The notes: generated by a model from the sequence alone, not told the origin. A DNA stretch of 64,000 nucleotides from Ruminiclostridium cellobioparum subsp. termitidis CT1112 (GCF_000350485.1 NZ_AORV01000078.1:82290-146289), one strand, 5' to 3'; shown: positions 45,071 through 54,785, counted from the stretch's first letter. Made by a program: numbers and translations.

Positions 45071-45772
45071 ATGTTATTCGGAAAACTCAAGTGCACATAT
45101 TATATCTTAAAAGCCAACAGAGCATATACCGCCGATAATGCGGAGGGTACCATCAAATGGATGCAGATGGCTTATAATACTGGAGCTGCCAAGTCAAATA
45201 CGGTTACCACCTATGGGTATCTCCTGTTAAAGAACGGCAGGCTGGAAGAAGCCATGAAAGTATTCAAGGATCAGTTAAACTCGCCAAAAATAACAAACAA
45301 TGAGCTTTATAATATAAAATCCAACTATGCCTTAGGTCTCTGGAAACAGGGAAAACTTGATGAGGCCATAGAAACATTTGAAAATATCATACCAAACTAT
45401 AAAACTACCAATGTTTACGGAAGCCTTGGCTACCTTTACAATTTGAAAGGGGATCTTGAAAAGGCTCTGGCATTTAACCTGGAAGCCCTGAACTATAACA
45501 GTACCGGTACTGTCATACTTGATAACCTGGGGCAAACCTATTATCTTATGGGAGAACAGGAAAAGGCCCTGGAAATTTTCAACAAGCTTATGGCGCTGAA
45601 TCCCAAATTTCCGGAAGCCTTTTATGATTATTCACTGGTTCTGGAAAAGCTGGGTGACCGCGAAAAAAGTATAGAAATGCTCAGGAATGCTCAAAATTAC
45701 AAAATAAATTATCTGTCAGCCGTAACAAAAGAGGATATTGATTCAAAACTGGCAGAACTTGAAGCTCAATAA
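45071..45772 (+). CDS. TPR-repeat protein
   Basis: This 233-residue protein consists mainly of tetratricopeptide repeats: LKNGRLEEAMKVFKDQL near 62, LWKQGKLDEAIETFENII near 98, LYNLKGDLEKALAFNLEAL near 133, YYLMGEQEKALEIFNKLM near 167, EKLGDREKSIEMLRNA near 203. An N-terminal hydrophobic patch (KCTYYILKANRAY) is not a clear anchor. The start is the ATG at 45071 with GGAGG five bases upstream. It should mediate protein-protein contacts; partners are unknown. Confidence 0.83.
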   Translation: MLFGKLKCTYYILKANRAYTADNAEGTIKWMQMAYNTGAAKSNTVTTYGYLLLKNGRLEEAMKVFKDQLNSPKITNNELYNIKSNYALGLWKQGKLDEAIETFENIIPNYKTTNVYGSLGYLYNLKGDLEKALAFNLEALNYNSTGTVILDNLGQTYYLMGEQEKALEIFNKLMALNPKFPEAFYDYSLVLEKLGDREKSIEMLRNAQNYKINYLSAVTKEDIDSKLAELEAQ

Positions 45773-45786
45773 TAAGGATAAAATTA

Positions 45787-45836
45787 CGGGACCCGGGATA
45801 ATAGCTGACTTTTACAGCCGGCTCTCCCGGGTCCCG
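45787..45836. terminator. bidirectional terminator between the TPR and esterase genes
   Basis: Perfect 12-base GC-rich arms cgggacccggga (45787-45798) and the complement (45825-45836) sit between convergent genes, with moderate T-runs on both sides. Confidence 0.75.
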
Positions 45837-45843
45837 AGTTTAA

Positions 45844-46536
45844 TTAAAATGCAAAATTCAGGAGTGAATCCAGTATTTTGTTGTGTCCTTTTTCATTGGG
45901 ATGTATTCCATCGGCACAAAAATGGGAACTGTAGTTTTTGCTTATTAAAAAGCTTTCCCGTACATTTATAAGCCTGCAGCCGTTTTGCAGTGCCGCCCAT
46001 TCCACCGCAGTGTTGTAAGCTTCCTGCCAGCGGTATATCTTGGCAACATCTCCAAGCCAGCGGAGGATATTATCCTTGTTTAAACCTCTGGAAAGCCAGT
46101 TGAAATATTTCTCGGGCTCCAACGGAGGAAGGTTCATTAGAATTGGATTTACGCCCTTTTCCTTGAACAGGGTTATCATATTCTGAAGTGAATTTTTAAA
46201 GGCAGCAATGGTTGTCCTAGGCAGATGTTCGTCTTCAGGAGAGTTTGAAATCTCTGTCCAATTGAAATCACAGTCATTACCGCCAAATTCCAGTATAACA
46301 ATATCATTATTGTCTATAGGCTGTTTATCCATGGAATTTGCTATTTTGTTCAGTGCTTTGGTTGAGGTCATCCCAAAATAAGCATTGTTCTTCAGGGAGC
46401 AGCCGGTTATTTCAGCAAAATTGTTTACGCTGCTGTTTTTTAATACCTTGTATCTGCCGTCCTGTTCATCCAGTACTACCCCTTTTAAAATTGAATCCCC
46501 CCATATTGTAATATTCCTATTACTTAATTCCAGCAT
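45844..46536 (-). CDS. SGNH/GDSL-family hydrolase
   Basis: This 230-residue esterase/lipase-like protein has block I WGDSILKG (Ser15), the Asn block FGGNDCDF near 86 and the C-terminal DGIHPNEKGH with Asp/His of the triad. There is no signal peptide, so it should act in the cytoplasm. Substrates of this family include acyl esters and acetylated sugars; none can be read from context. AAGGTGA precedes the ATG. Confidence 0.87.
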   Translation of the reverse strand: MLELSNRNITIWGDSILKGVVLDEQDGRYKVLKNSSVNNFAEITGCSLKNNAYFGMTSTKALNKIANSMDKQPIDNNDIVILEFGGNDCDFNWTEISNSPEDEHLPRTTIAAFKNSLQNMITLFKEKGVNPILMNLPPLEPEKYFNWLSRGLNKDNILRWLGDVAKIYRWQEAYNTAVEWAALQNGCRLINVRESFLISKNYSSHFCADGIHPNEKGHNKILDSLLNFAF

Positions 46537-46779
46537 GCAATCACCTTCCGTTTCTGCAATTCTTTTTATGTATATTTATTGTTTCCCTTAACAAAGGCGG
46601 TTATTAATATAATTTTTAACAACTTGGCCTGCAATATTACGTCATATATAAAATTTTATCTAGTTTTGATTACTATGTTACCCGTTTATTATTTGAATGT
46701 CAAGGGCTTTTATTAACCAGATTGTAAAAATAATTTGATATGATATACTTATCGTAGCGATTATTCGGAGGTTTTAAGT

Positions 46780-47361
46780 TTGAAAACAGACAAAATAAAT
46801 TCAATCAAACAGGAATTATCAGATTTTTCATATACTTTAAGTTCTTTTACAACCGAGAGCTGGAGCCAATTTCCCGGTATAGACCTGTATATGGATCAGG
46901 TGGTCACATACCTTGAGCGGCTTTTGAAGCTTTTTGATACCGATGCTTCCGGAAAAGTAATAACCTCAAGTATGGTGAACAACTACGTTAAAGAGGGTTA
47001 TCTCAAACGCCCTGTCAACAAGAAATATGACAGGGTACACCTGGTAACTCTATATATTATGTCCATGTTGAAGCCCATTTTACCCATACCTCTTATAGCC
47101 GGTTCCTTAAGCAATCTAACCGATGAACAGAAATACCAGAGTTTTTTTGAAGAGCTCACAAAGCTTCAGGACGAAGCCTTCGCCAACATATCAGGGAAAT
47201 TGTCCGCTACTCTCGAGCAATTATCCGCGGAGGATTACGAAACCACTTTGCGTTTATTCGCATTGCAGCTTACCAGTGAAGCAAACGCCAGGAAAATTGT
47301 AGCAGAAAAAATACTTCTTGCCCTTAGCAAAGACACCGGGAAAACTGCCGAAAAAAAATAA
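46780..47361 (+). CDS. DUF1836 protein (MerR-like HTH)
   Basis: This 193-residue protein follows the DUF1836 pattern: FTTESWSQFPGIDLYMDQVVTYLERLL near 25-50, then ITSSMVNNYVKEGYLKRPVNKKYDRVHLVTLYIM near 60-95, which resembles the winged helix of MerR-type regulators, and a helical C-terminal half. The start is TTG with GGAGG eight bases upstream. It is widespread in Firmicutes with unknown targets. The region before it (46537-46779) is AT-rich and empty. Confidence 0.8.
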   Translation: MKTDKINSIKQELSDFSYTLSSFTTESWSQFPGIDLYMDQVVTYLERLLKLFDTDASGKVITSSMVNNYVKEGYLKRPVNKKYDRVHLVTLYIMSMLKPILPIPLIAGSLSNLTDEQKYQSFFEELTKLQDEAFANISGKLSATLEQLSAEDYETTLRLFALQLTSEANARKIVAEKILLALSKDTGKTAEKK

Positions 47362-47465
47362 AAGGCGGGTATTGTCCATATAGCAACCATATGGCAGCAT
47401 TTTGCGCCGGGACAGACACTATCACCTCATAATGTCAATATACTGACCAGTGAGGTGATTTTTAC

Positions 47466-48092
47466 GTGGTTTATTTTCTATCGATATTTTTACTATGTTT
47501 AGCACCAAATCTCGATAATATGGTCATCGGCCTTGCTTACGGAGCCAGAAAAATTAATGTCCCCTTCAGATCAAATTTCGCAATTGCTTTATTCTCAGGT
47601 ATAGCGACTTTACTTTCAAGCCTGCTGGGCAGTGCACTGGCAAATTACATACCAAGCTATACGGGAAATATCATAGGTGGTTCCATAGTAGGTATTATGG
47701 GCTTGTACACAATAATCGGCCATTTGATAAAAAATAAAAAAAGCACCGGAAATGAGTACCAGAACGGGAACCAATATATTGTGGAACTGCGGCATGTAAT
47801 GGATGACCCCGGCATCGCCGACAAGGATTACTCGGGAGATATTTCTCTGAAGGAATCAATATTATTAGGCATAGCACTGGCTGTGAACTGCCTTGGAACC
47901 GGATTCGGTGCGGGAATGACCGGAGTAAATATTGCTGTTCTTACAACTGCGGTAATAATATTCAGCCTCACGACAATTTCTCTCGGAGCGGTGATAGGAA
48001 GGCGATGGGCGGCAAAATTCCTGGGTGATCAGGCAACAATTCTATCGGGACTGCTCCTGTTGGCAGTCGGAATATATCAGATTTTATTTTAA
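47466..48092 (+). CDS. ytaF: sporulation membrane protein YtaF
   Basis: This 208-residue membrane protein resembles the MntP/YtaF group of manganese-efflux-like proteins: LCLAPNLDNMVIGLAYGARKI near 11 and ALAVNCLGTGFGAGMTGVNI near 137 are the two inverted-repeat helices with Asp/Asn residues, separated by a charged loop (ELRHVMDDPGIADKDYSGDISLKE). In Bacillus, ytaF is sporulation-associated. The start is GTG after GAGGTGA. It supports a spore-forming host. Confidence 0.82.
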   Translation: MVYFLSIFLLCLAPNLDNMVIGLAYGARKINVPFRSNFAIALFSGIATLLSSLLGSALANYIPSYTGNIIGGSIVGIMGLYTIIGHLIKNKKSTGNEYQNGNQYIVELRHVMDDPGIADKDYSGDISLKESILLGIALAVNCLGTGFGAGMTGVNIAVLTTAVIIFSLTTISLGAVIGRRWAAKFLGDQATILSGLLLLAVGIYQILF

Positions 48093-48177
48093 TTTTAATA
48101 TTTAGTTGTTATATTTATGCTGCTTTTTACTTAATAATTAGTGGATGTGGCTTTTTGGGCGACGGCTTTACTAAAAC

Positions 48178-48196
48178 TTAAGAAAATCTAAAGAAT
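48178..48196 (+). promoter_or_regulatory. response-regulator box upstream of the two-component genes
   Basis: ttaagaaaatctaaagaat resembles an OmpR-type direct repeat with ~11-base period (TTAAGAAAATC, TAAAGAAT). The likely -10 TATATT at 48219-48224 places the box at about -53 to -35. A nearly identical 19-mer recurs at 50090-50108. Confidence 0.6.
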
Positions 48197-48279
48197 ACCA
48201 TTATTCCTATTTCGTGATTATATTGGTAAAATATAGTTACGAAATATTCTTTACAAAAAATCAAAGGAAGTATGCCATA

Positions 48280-48981
48280 ATGGAAAACATAAATATACTT
48301 GTTGTTGATGATGAAAGAGAAATCGCAGATTTGGTTGAAATATACTTAATAAATGAGGGGTATCACGTTTTTAAAGCATATAATTCTGAGAAAGTCTTTA
48401 CTTTTTTTAACGAGTATACCATACATCTTGTAATATTAGATATTATGCTGCCTGGAATTAATGGCTTGGAGATTTGCAGAATGATACGCAGGGAGCATAA
48501 TATTCCCATTATTATGCTTAGTGCTAAAACAAAGGATATTGATAAAATTATGGGGTTGGCCACCGGTGCTGACGATTATGTAACAAAACCTTTTAATCCA
48601 TTAGAAATTGTGGCCAGGGTTAAGTCTCAACTGAGAAGATATTTCCAGCTTAACCCCTGGTATTCTGAAGCTCTGGACAAGGGCAACATCCAAATTGACG
48701 ATCTTCTTATCAATACTGAAAGTCATACTGTTTCGATATGCGGCAATGAAGTAAGCCTTACGCCTACCGAATATGATATCTTACTCTTTCTGGCCAATAA
48801 TCGTGGTAAGGTATTCAGTACCGAAGAGATCTTTGAGAAGGTATGGAAGGAGCAATATTTTGATTCCAATAACACTGTAATGGTTCATATACGGAAAATA
48901 CGTGAAAAAACCGAAGAAAAACCAAGAAATCCAAAGTATATAAAAACAGTTTGGGGTGTTGGCTATAAAATTGAAAAATAA
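48280..48981 (+). CDS. OmpR/VanR-type response regulator
   Basis: This 233-residue regulator has an N-terminal receiver with the acidic pair in VVDDEREI (about 9-16), phosphoacceptor Asp in LVILDIMLPGING near 53, and Lys in DYVTKPF near 103. The C-terminal winged-helix domain has LTPTEYDILLFLANNRGKVFS and VMVHIRKIREK...VWGVGYKIE. I start it at 48280 (AAAGGAAG nine bases upstream); a longer frame to 48214 lacks a site. It is paired with the kinase gene that overlaps its 3' end. Confidence 0.9.
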   Translation: MENINILVVDDEREIADLVEIYLINEGYHVFKAYNSEKVFTFFNEYTIHLVILDIMLPGINGLEICRMIRREHNIPIIMLSAKTKDIDKIMGLATGADDYVTKPFNPLEIVARVKSQLRRYFQLNPWYSEALDKGNIQIDDLLINTESHTVSICGNEVSLTPTEYDILLFLANNRGKVFSTEEIFEKVWKEQYFDSNNTVMVHIRKIREKTEEKPRNPKYIKTVWGVGYKIEK

Positions 48982-50071
48982 ATTTGTTACAAGTATAAGG
49001 TGGAAAATTATATTTTACTTTGCCCTGAGTATAGGCTTGTCTATTCTGAGTATTAACTTTTTATTGAGTGCCGCCTATCTTCTTTACAGTACCCTGCCTT
49101 TCAAGCATATATTTAAAAATCTTATAAATATTGCAGGTATGCAGCCTTTCATTATAATTTCAGGCATACTGTTATTTATCGTCTATTTCTTTTTATTGAC
49201 TCAAAAACTTATCAGATATATTGAAGAGATATCAGCTACACTGCAAAAAGTTGCCCATGAAAACTTCGACATAAAAATTCCTATAAGATCCACGGATGAA
49301 TTGGGAGATTTAGCTGATAACATTAACCAGATGACATTAAGATTGAAAAATCTGATCGAAAGTGAAAGAAATTCTGAAAGGCTCAGAACTGAACTGGTTA
49401 CCAGTATGTCACATGACCTCAGAACTCCCCTTACATCTGTTTTAGGGTACCTGGGCCTTATAGTGAGCTGTCAGTATAAGGATGAAAAAGGATTGAAGCA
49501 TTATTCACAAATTGCATTCCATAAAGCACAAAAATTGCAGAAGCTTATTGATGAGCTCTTCGAATTTACCCTTCTGAGCTATGACAGCATAAAAATCAAC
49601 AGTACGGCCATCAATTTGGGTGAGCTCCTTGAGCAGCTGACCGAGGAATTCTTTCCCGTATTTCAAAGTTCTAATATCGAGTGCAATTTATCTTTATGTA
49701 AAGCACGTGTTATTGTTGAAGCAGATGGTGATATGTTGGCAAGAGTATTTGATAATTTAATTGCTAATGCAATACGCTATAGCAGTGACAGTAAATACAT
49801 CGATGTTGAACTTACCAGGGATAATTTTACGGCAGCCGTCGCCATTACAAATTATGGCGTCACCATTCCGCCCGATAGTCTTCCCCATATTTTTGAAAAA
49901 TTTTACAGAGTTGAGCAATCACGTTCTGAAGCTACAGGAGGAGCAGGACTGGGCCTTGCTATAGCAAAAAATATTATAGATCTGCATAATGGCAGTATTT
50001 ATGTTTCAAGTGATAACAATAAAACAACTTTTAAGGTGACTTTAAAGTTGTTAGAAGCTCCTGTCCAGTAA
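48971..50071 (+). CDS. sensor histidine kinase, VanS/PhoR type
   Basis: From the TTG at 48971 this membrane kinase has about 366 residues; a GTG at 48956 is an alternative. It has two membrane segments (IIFYFALSIGLSILSINFLLSA near 15 and QPFIIISGILLFIVYFFLL near 62), a short outside loop, HAMP (ISATLQKVAHENFDIKIPIRSTDELGDLADNINQM), HisKA with the phospho-His in SMSHDLRTPLTSVLGYLG, and HATPase motifs (NLIANAIRYSS, HIFEKFYRVEQSRS, GGAGLGLAIAK). The short sensor region fits sensing of an envelope stress or peptide. It overlaps the regulator gene by 11 bases. Confidence 0.88.
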   Translation: MKNKFVTSIRWKIIFYFALSIGLSILSINFLLSAAYLLYSTLPFKHIFKNLINIAGMQPFIIISGILLFIVYFFLLTQKLIRYIEEISATLQKVAHENFDIKIPIRSTDELGDLADNINQMTLRLKNLIESERNSERLRTELVTSMSHDLRTPLTSVLGYLGLIVSCQYKDEKGLKHYSQIAFHKAQKLQKLIDELFEFTLLSYDSIKINSTAINLGELLEQLTEEFFPVFQSSNIECNLSLCKARVIVEADGDMLARVFDNLIANAIRYSSDSKYIDVELTRDNFTAAVAITNYGVTIPPDSLPHIFEKFYRVEQSRSEATGGAGLGLAIAKNIIDLHNGSIYVSSDNNKTTFKVTLKLLEAPVQ

Positions 50072-50089
50072 CTTCTAAATATTCAAATA

Positions 50090-50108
50090 TTAAGAAAATC
50101 TTCAGAAT
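50090..50108 (+). promoter_or_regulatory. second response-regulator box, upstream of the permease operon
   Basis: ttaagaaaatcttcagaat matches the box at 48178-48196 at 16 of 19 positions and lies 44 bases before the permease start. The two boxes link the two-component system to the transporter genes. Confidence 0.6.
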
Positions 50109-50151
50109 TTACAATCATTTAAATTAATATTTTTTTTGTACACTTATAGAT

Positions 50152-51042
50152 ATGAAGATAATTAAAACATTCAGAAAGCTTCAAAGAGAAGATACATTTG
50201 CAGGTTTTTTATTTTTGCTTCCAAGTTTATGCGGCGTATTACTGTTTTTTATTATTCCGTTTATAGGCGGACTTTATTATGCCGTAGTTGATAGTCCTAT
50301 TAACGGGCACTTTGTAGGATTAAAAAACTTTATAAATTTATTGCATAATGATGCCTTTTTAAAAGCTTCAGCAAATACTTCACTGTTTACCATGCTCTGC
50401 GTCCCCCTTAATATATGCATTTCCTTGATACTGGCCTTAATGCTGAATAACAGGTTCATTAAAAACAGCAATAGGTTTAGAATGCTTTTTATAGCTCCTC
50501 TTGTGATTCCTGTTGCCTCAGTCGCCTTTTTTTGGCAGTTGATATTCGATAATAACGGTACGCTGAATTATTTTTTATATAGGCTTGGAGCAACTACTGT
50601 TGATTGGATGAAAACAGATTGGTCAAGAACTATAATAATCATTATCTACTTATGGAAGAACGTAGGATACAATGTTGTACTTTACTTATCCGCACTAAGC
50701 AATATACCTATTGAATATTATGAATCAGCCGATATTGATGGCGCTCCCGGTTACCAAAAGTTTTTTAATATAACCTTCATATATCTCACGCCTTCCTCAT
50801 TTTTTGTTTTTATTATTTCAATAATTAACTCCTTTAAAGTATTTCGCGAAACATATCTGATAGCCGGCCAATATCCGCATGAAAACATTTATTTCCTGCA
50901 GCACTATATGAATAATATATTTATTTCGTTGGATTACCAAAAATTAACCTCAGCTGCATATATGATGGCTGCGGCTATTACAATACTGGTTTTCATACTT
51001 TTCAATTATCAGAAGAAAATCAGTACACATTTCACACAATGA
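50152..51042 (+). CDS. MalF/UgpA-type ABC permease
   Basis: This 296-residue CUT1-type permease has six membrane segments. The EAA-like loop reads LSNIPIEYYESADIDGAPGYQKFFNITFIYLTPSS near residues 183-217, the ATPase contact site. The N-terminal TFAGFLFLLPSLCGVLLFFIIPF is typical. No ribosome site is visible upstream of the ATG and the leader is short, so the transcript may start very near. It pairs with the next gene, and the binding protein is four genes on. No ATPase is encoded in the operon, so a shared MsmX-like ATPase is expected. Confidence 0.87.
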   Translation: MKIIKTFRKLQREDTFAGFLFLLPSLCGVLLFFIIPFIGGLYYAVVDSPINGHFVGLKNFINLLHNDAFLKASANTSLFTMLCVPLNICISLILALMLNNRFIKNSNRFRMLFIAPLVIPVASVAFFWQLIFDNNGTLNYFLYRLGATTVDWMKTDWSRTIIIIIYLWKNVGYNVVLYLSALSNIPIEYYESADIDGAPGYQKFFNITFIYLTPSSFFVFIISIINSFKVFRETYLIAGQYPHENIYFLQHYMNNIFISLDYQKLTSAAYMMAAAITILVFILFNYQKKISTHFTQ

Positions 51043-51066
51043 TGAAAGAAGGTAACAGAAAATAAG

Positions 51067-51990
51067 ATGCTACAAGGTTCAAATAATCATATTTTTTTTA
51101 GAAGTGTCCGAAAAATGAAAAAGCAGGCTCAAAATATAACGATTGTTTTTATATTGAATTTATTTGCCTTTATATTTACCTTCCCCATGTTCTTTACCGT
51201 TTTAAATTCATTTATGAGTAATGAGGAAATAGAAGACAGATATTCTGTGACAGCAGCAATTAACTATGATCCGCCAAATATAGCAGACAATCATTTTATG
51301 AATATCGGACTAATTCCTGATGAAGTTACCATAAAGCAGTACTATATTGTACTCATTGAAAAGACCCAGTATCTTGTTATGTTCTGGAATTCAATTAAAA
51401 TAGTCTTACCTGTTATTTGCGGTCAAATAATCGTCTCATGCATGGCAGCATATTCTTTTTCAATTTTAAAATTCCGGGGGAAAGATTCCCTGTTTTTTAT
51501 TTATATAGTGGTTATGCTGATGCCATTTCAGGTAACGCTGGTTCCAAACTATATAATTGCTGCAAAGCTGCATCTTGTCGGAAGCTACTTATCTATTATT
51601 TTTCCGGGCATCTTCAACACCTTTGGCGTATTTCTTTTAAGACAATATATCTCATATATTCCGAATACATATACCGAGGCTGCAAAAATAGATGGTGCCG
51701 GCTGTTGGAATATCTTTGCCAATATCATCGTTCCAATGTCAAAAACGGGTATTGCAGCATTGGCCATACTGACTTTTATAGACAACTGGAATATGGTGGA
51801 ACAACCGCTTATATTCATAAAAGATGTGCTCAAAGAGCCCTTATCAATTTATCTCTCTGCACTGAATGAAAAGGAAAAAGGCGTCGCCTTTGCAGCTTCT
51901 GTCTTTTATATGCTTCCAATGCTGCTGTCCTTTTTATATTGGGAAGATCATCTCGTTGAAGGGATAGAGTTATCTGGTATAAAGGCTTAA
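51067..51990 (+). CDS. MalG/UgpE-type ABC permease
   Basis: This 307-residue permease partners the previous one. It has six membrane segments and the EAA loop SYIPNTYTEAAKIDGAGCWNIFANIIVPMSKTG near residue 195-228. An N-terminal basic stretch precedes the first helix; an inner ATG at 51115 is a possible alternative start. It has an extended outside loop after helix 1 (SNEEIEDRYSVTAAINYDPPNIADNHFMNIG), which is unusual. It is 24 bases from its partner. Confidence 0.87.
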   Translation: MLQGSNNHIFFRSVRKMKKQAQNITIVFILNLFAFIFTFPMFFTVLNSFMSNEEIEDRYSVTAAINYDPPNIADNHFMNIGLIPDEVTIKQYYIVLIEKTQYLVMFWNSIKIVLPVICGQIIVSCMAAYSFSILKFRGKDSLFFIYIVVMLMPFQVTLVPNYIIAAKLHLVGSYLSIIFPGIFNTFGVFLLRQYISYIPNTYTEAAKIDGAGCWNIFANIIVPMSKTGIAALAILTFIDNWNMVEQPLIFIKDVLKEPLSIYLSALNEKEKGVAFAASVFYMLPMLLSFLYWEDHLVEGIELSGIKA

Positions 51991-52030
51991 AGAAAATGAA
52001 ATGCCACATTATAGTCGGAGGTAAATTTTT

Positions 52031-53363
52031 ATGCCATACAGCCAAGATGTAAAAGATATTAAAAATCGAAATGTTATAAAAAAATCTATTTGTATATTTA
52101 TTATTGTCATGTTTCTACTTACTTTTTTTTCAAATACAATTAATAATTTTATGCTTCCCAGAGTTCAAGCTGTTTCTGCCAAAAACGGCACCCTGGCTGA
52201 GGAGCTCAGAGGCAGCGGTATAGTAGAAGCTAAGGAAGTATTTAACTCATATATAAAGAATTCTTTAACAGTAGAGGATATAAGGGTCAACACAGGGGAT
52301 ACGGTAAAAAAAGGCCAGGTCATCATGGTGCTTAACAAAAAAAAGCTGGAAAAACTATTACAGGACGAACTTACCATACTGGAACAAAAAAAACTGGCCT
52401 TACAGAAACTTCAAGAAACCAGCGCCTTTCAAGCAAAGACAGATACATTCTCCATTAATGAAGCAGAAAGACAAATTGCTGATACAAAGGATGACCTGGA
52501 AACAAAAAAAGAAAAATTTAGAGAACGTGAGAGACCTTTTCAAAATAGGTGCAGAAACAGAAGTTAATCTTCAAAAAGCCAGGAATGAACTGGCAGTTGC
52601 AGAAAGATTATATAAGAAGGCATTAGATGAAAAAAATAAACCTACTCAAAATCTTAATATAGATATTAAAAGTGCTGAGCTGGACATTAAATTGCAGAAA
52701 AGCAGAATTGATGAAATAAAAGATGAACTGGAAACCGCAAACAATATTGCAGCCCCTGATGATGGAGTTATTACTGCTTTGAACTGTCAGAAGGGTTCCA
52801 CGCTCGACCCCTCAGTGCCCCTTTATACGATGTCACTTCCCGCCGGAGGTTTCAGGTTAAAGGTTGCTGTAGACAGTACAAAAGCCAATTATTTGGTGAC
52901 AGGTGATGAAGTTGAAATCAGCATTAATTCCTTAAACGAGGAAAAGGTAAAGGGAAAAATTATTGCTATTACAACTCCTGCGGTAGATAAACCCGGCGAA
53001 AACAATAATTTGCAGAAAGTGATTGTCATTGATCTGGAATTGAAAACACTGGTTGGAGGAGAACATGCAGATATATATTTAAAAAAGGAAACAAAGAATT
53101 ATGAAATGCTGATCCCTAATGAAGCCGTACGAGAAGAAAGAAATGACTATTATGTATTTGTTATAAAAGAAAGTGAAGGGCCATTGGGAAAAGAATACTA
53201 TATACAGAAAATTAAAGTTTTTTGTGAAGCTTCGGACGATTCATATACAGCCGTTTCCGGAGGTCTCCTTTTTTCCGACAGAGTTGTATTTTCCAGTGAC
53301 AAACCATTATCAGAAGGAGATAGAGTCAGAATTACAAAGGGCAATAAAGGAAGTGGAGTATGA
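52031..53363 (+). pseudogene. HlyD/RND-type membrane-fusion adaptor gene with a frameshift
   Basis: Two overlapping frames encode one protein. Frame 1 (52031-52567) gives a membrane anchor (ICIFIIVMFLLTFF) and the first barrel-sandwich half (GTVKKGQ-like DTVKKGQVIMVLNKKKLEKLL), then a helical hairpin that ends in nonsense. Frame 2 (open from 52458 to 53363) resumes the hairpin (IGAETEVNLQKARNELAVAERLYKKAL), then the lipoyl half (IAAPDDGVITALNCQKGSTLDPSVPLYTM) and the beta-barrel. Removing one A from the A7 run at 52504-52510 joins them cleanly. It is a real mutation or a sequence error. The intact protein would be about 440 residues and couple a MacB-like transporter across the envelope. Confidence 0.75.
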
Positions 53364-53369
53364 AATAGT

Positions 53370-54785
53370 ATGAACTTTAAAATTATGAGATGGTTTTTAA
53401 TATTTATAGGAATGCAGATTTTAACACTGAGTATTATCGGCGGATATTCCTTATATCTTGAAACAGACGAGGAAAATGGAATATTTGCTATGAATAAAAC
53501 CTTAATCAGTGTAAAAAACTCTCAGAACAAAAGCAGCAAGGCATTCTTTACTTTAGAAGATATAAACGGGTTAAATGATTACAGCTTTACATTCACATCA
53601 GTTTCCCCAGCAGAGACAGCAAATGGAACCTCCAATATTATAGGAACCAACAGTGCATATATTAATTTTAATAATTTGAAATTTAGCAGTGGAAGCTTTT
53701 TCGATAAGAATGCCGACCTAAGCGGTGAGAAAGTTGCCATTATTGATGAAAAGCTGGCATGGGATGAATTTGGAAGCATAAAGGCAGTAGGTAATACACT
53801 GGAGATATCCGGAGTAAAATTCAAAGTTATCGGTGTTATTTCAGAGAATAATTCCATTGTAGGGCTAATATCCGGTTCAGGTCTCCCCAATGCTTTTATT
53901 CCTGTTAAAGCACTATTTGAGTTGGATAAGACTGCAAAAATTAATTCATTGCAAATACAAAATGATGATACGACTCTAAGCGGACAGAATCTTAACAGGG
54001 CATTACATGTACTTAATATTGCCGGTAAAGCACCCGGGGATTATTACATTTCTGATTTAAACATTAAAAAAGTTGTTATTGGACAAAAACCTCGTATTAT
54101 AGTTTTTTTTATTGGCCTTGCCTGTATATTTACTATTTTAATAACTTTCATTGATAAATTAAAAGGAATCCTGTTTTTCATAAAAAACAAAGTAAAAACC
54201 GATTATATCATAAATATATTGAAAGACCATAAAAAAATAATAATCCTCCAGTTGCTTGAATTACTGCTGTTCTCGGCCATTATTATTTTAATACTGGGAA
54301 TTATTAAATTCGATATATATATTCCCCCTGAATCCCTCCCAAAAGAACTAACGGATTTTAACTTCTATTTGAATTTATTTAAAAAAAGTATTGAGGAATT
54401 CAACTTAAATAAGGGATACCTTCCATCGCTAACCGAAATTAAGCTCAACAGTATTCTGTCACTTTCGAACCGGCTGTTTTTTACAGGTTTATTCATTGGG
54501 TTTCCCATACTATTTATAAATCTTAAGTATTGCAGGGTTGATAGTAATAATTTTAATAAAGAATTTTTAATAATTTGCATAATATTCATTATTTCTACCG
54601 GCTTGAGCAGCTCCATAGTGTTTATATCGGGAATGACACAAAAATTGCATATATCGGATTTGGCCGTGTTATTCTCGTTTAATTATATATTATTAATAAA
54701 AAATTTATACAAAAAAGGAAAGGAAAAGGTGAAGGATAATGAAAAAAATATGCCTTATTATCCTGACGGCACTGGTAGCGTTTAA
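53370..54785 (+). CDS. MacB/FtsX-like permease with extracellular core domain
   Basis: This 471-residue membrane protein has one N-terminal helix (WFLIFIGMQILTLSIIGGYSLYL), a MacB-type outside core (about 30-245; VAIIDEKLAWDEFGSIKAVGNTLEISGVKFKVIGVISENN), then three or more C-terminal helices (RIIVFFIGLACIFTILITFID; ILQLLELLLFSAIIILILGI; LFFTGLFIGFPILFINL; FLIICIIFIISTGLSSSIVFI). Its partner is the HlyD-like adaptor, seven bases upstream. The ATPase normally fused or adjacent is absent. It overlaps the following gene by 47 bases. Confidence 0.72.
   Translation: MNFKIMRWFLIFIGMQILTLSIIGGYSLYLETDEENGIFAMNKTLISVKNSQNKSSKAFFTLEDINGLNDYSFTFTSVSPAETANGTSNIIGTNSAYINFNNLKFSSGSFFDKNADLSGEKVAIIDEKLAWDEFGSIKAVGNTLEISGVKFKVIGVISENNSIVGLISGSGLPNAFIPVKALFELDKTAKINSLQIQNDDTTLSGQNLNRALHVLNIAGKAPGDYYISDLNIKKVVIGQKPRIIVFFIGLACIFTILITFIDKLKGILFFIKNKVKTDYIINILKDHKKIIILQLLELLLFSAIIILILGIIKFDIYIPPESLPKELTDFNFYLNLFKKSIEEFNLNKGYLPSLTEIKLNSILSLSNRLFFTGLFIGFPILFINLKYCRVDSNNFNKEFLIICIIFIISTGLSSSIVFISGMTQKLHISDLAVLFSFNYILLIKNLYKKGKEKVKDNEKNMPYYPDGTGSV

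Noticed and set aside
52458..52570. Programmed -1 frameshift at the A7-G run in the adaptor gene
   Set aside because: A -1 shift would enter the wrong frame. A +1 or -2 shift is needed, so a mutation, slippage or error is more likely.
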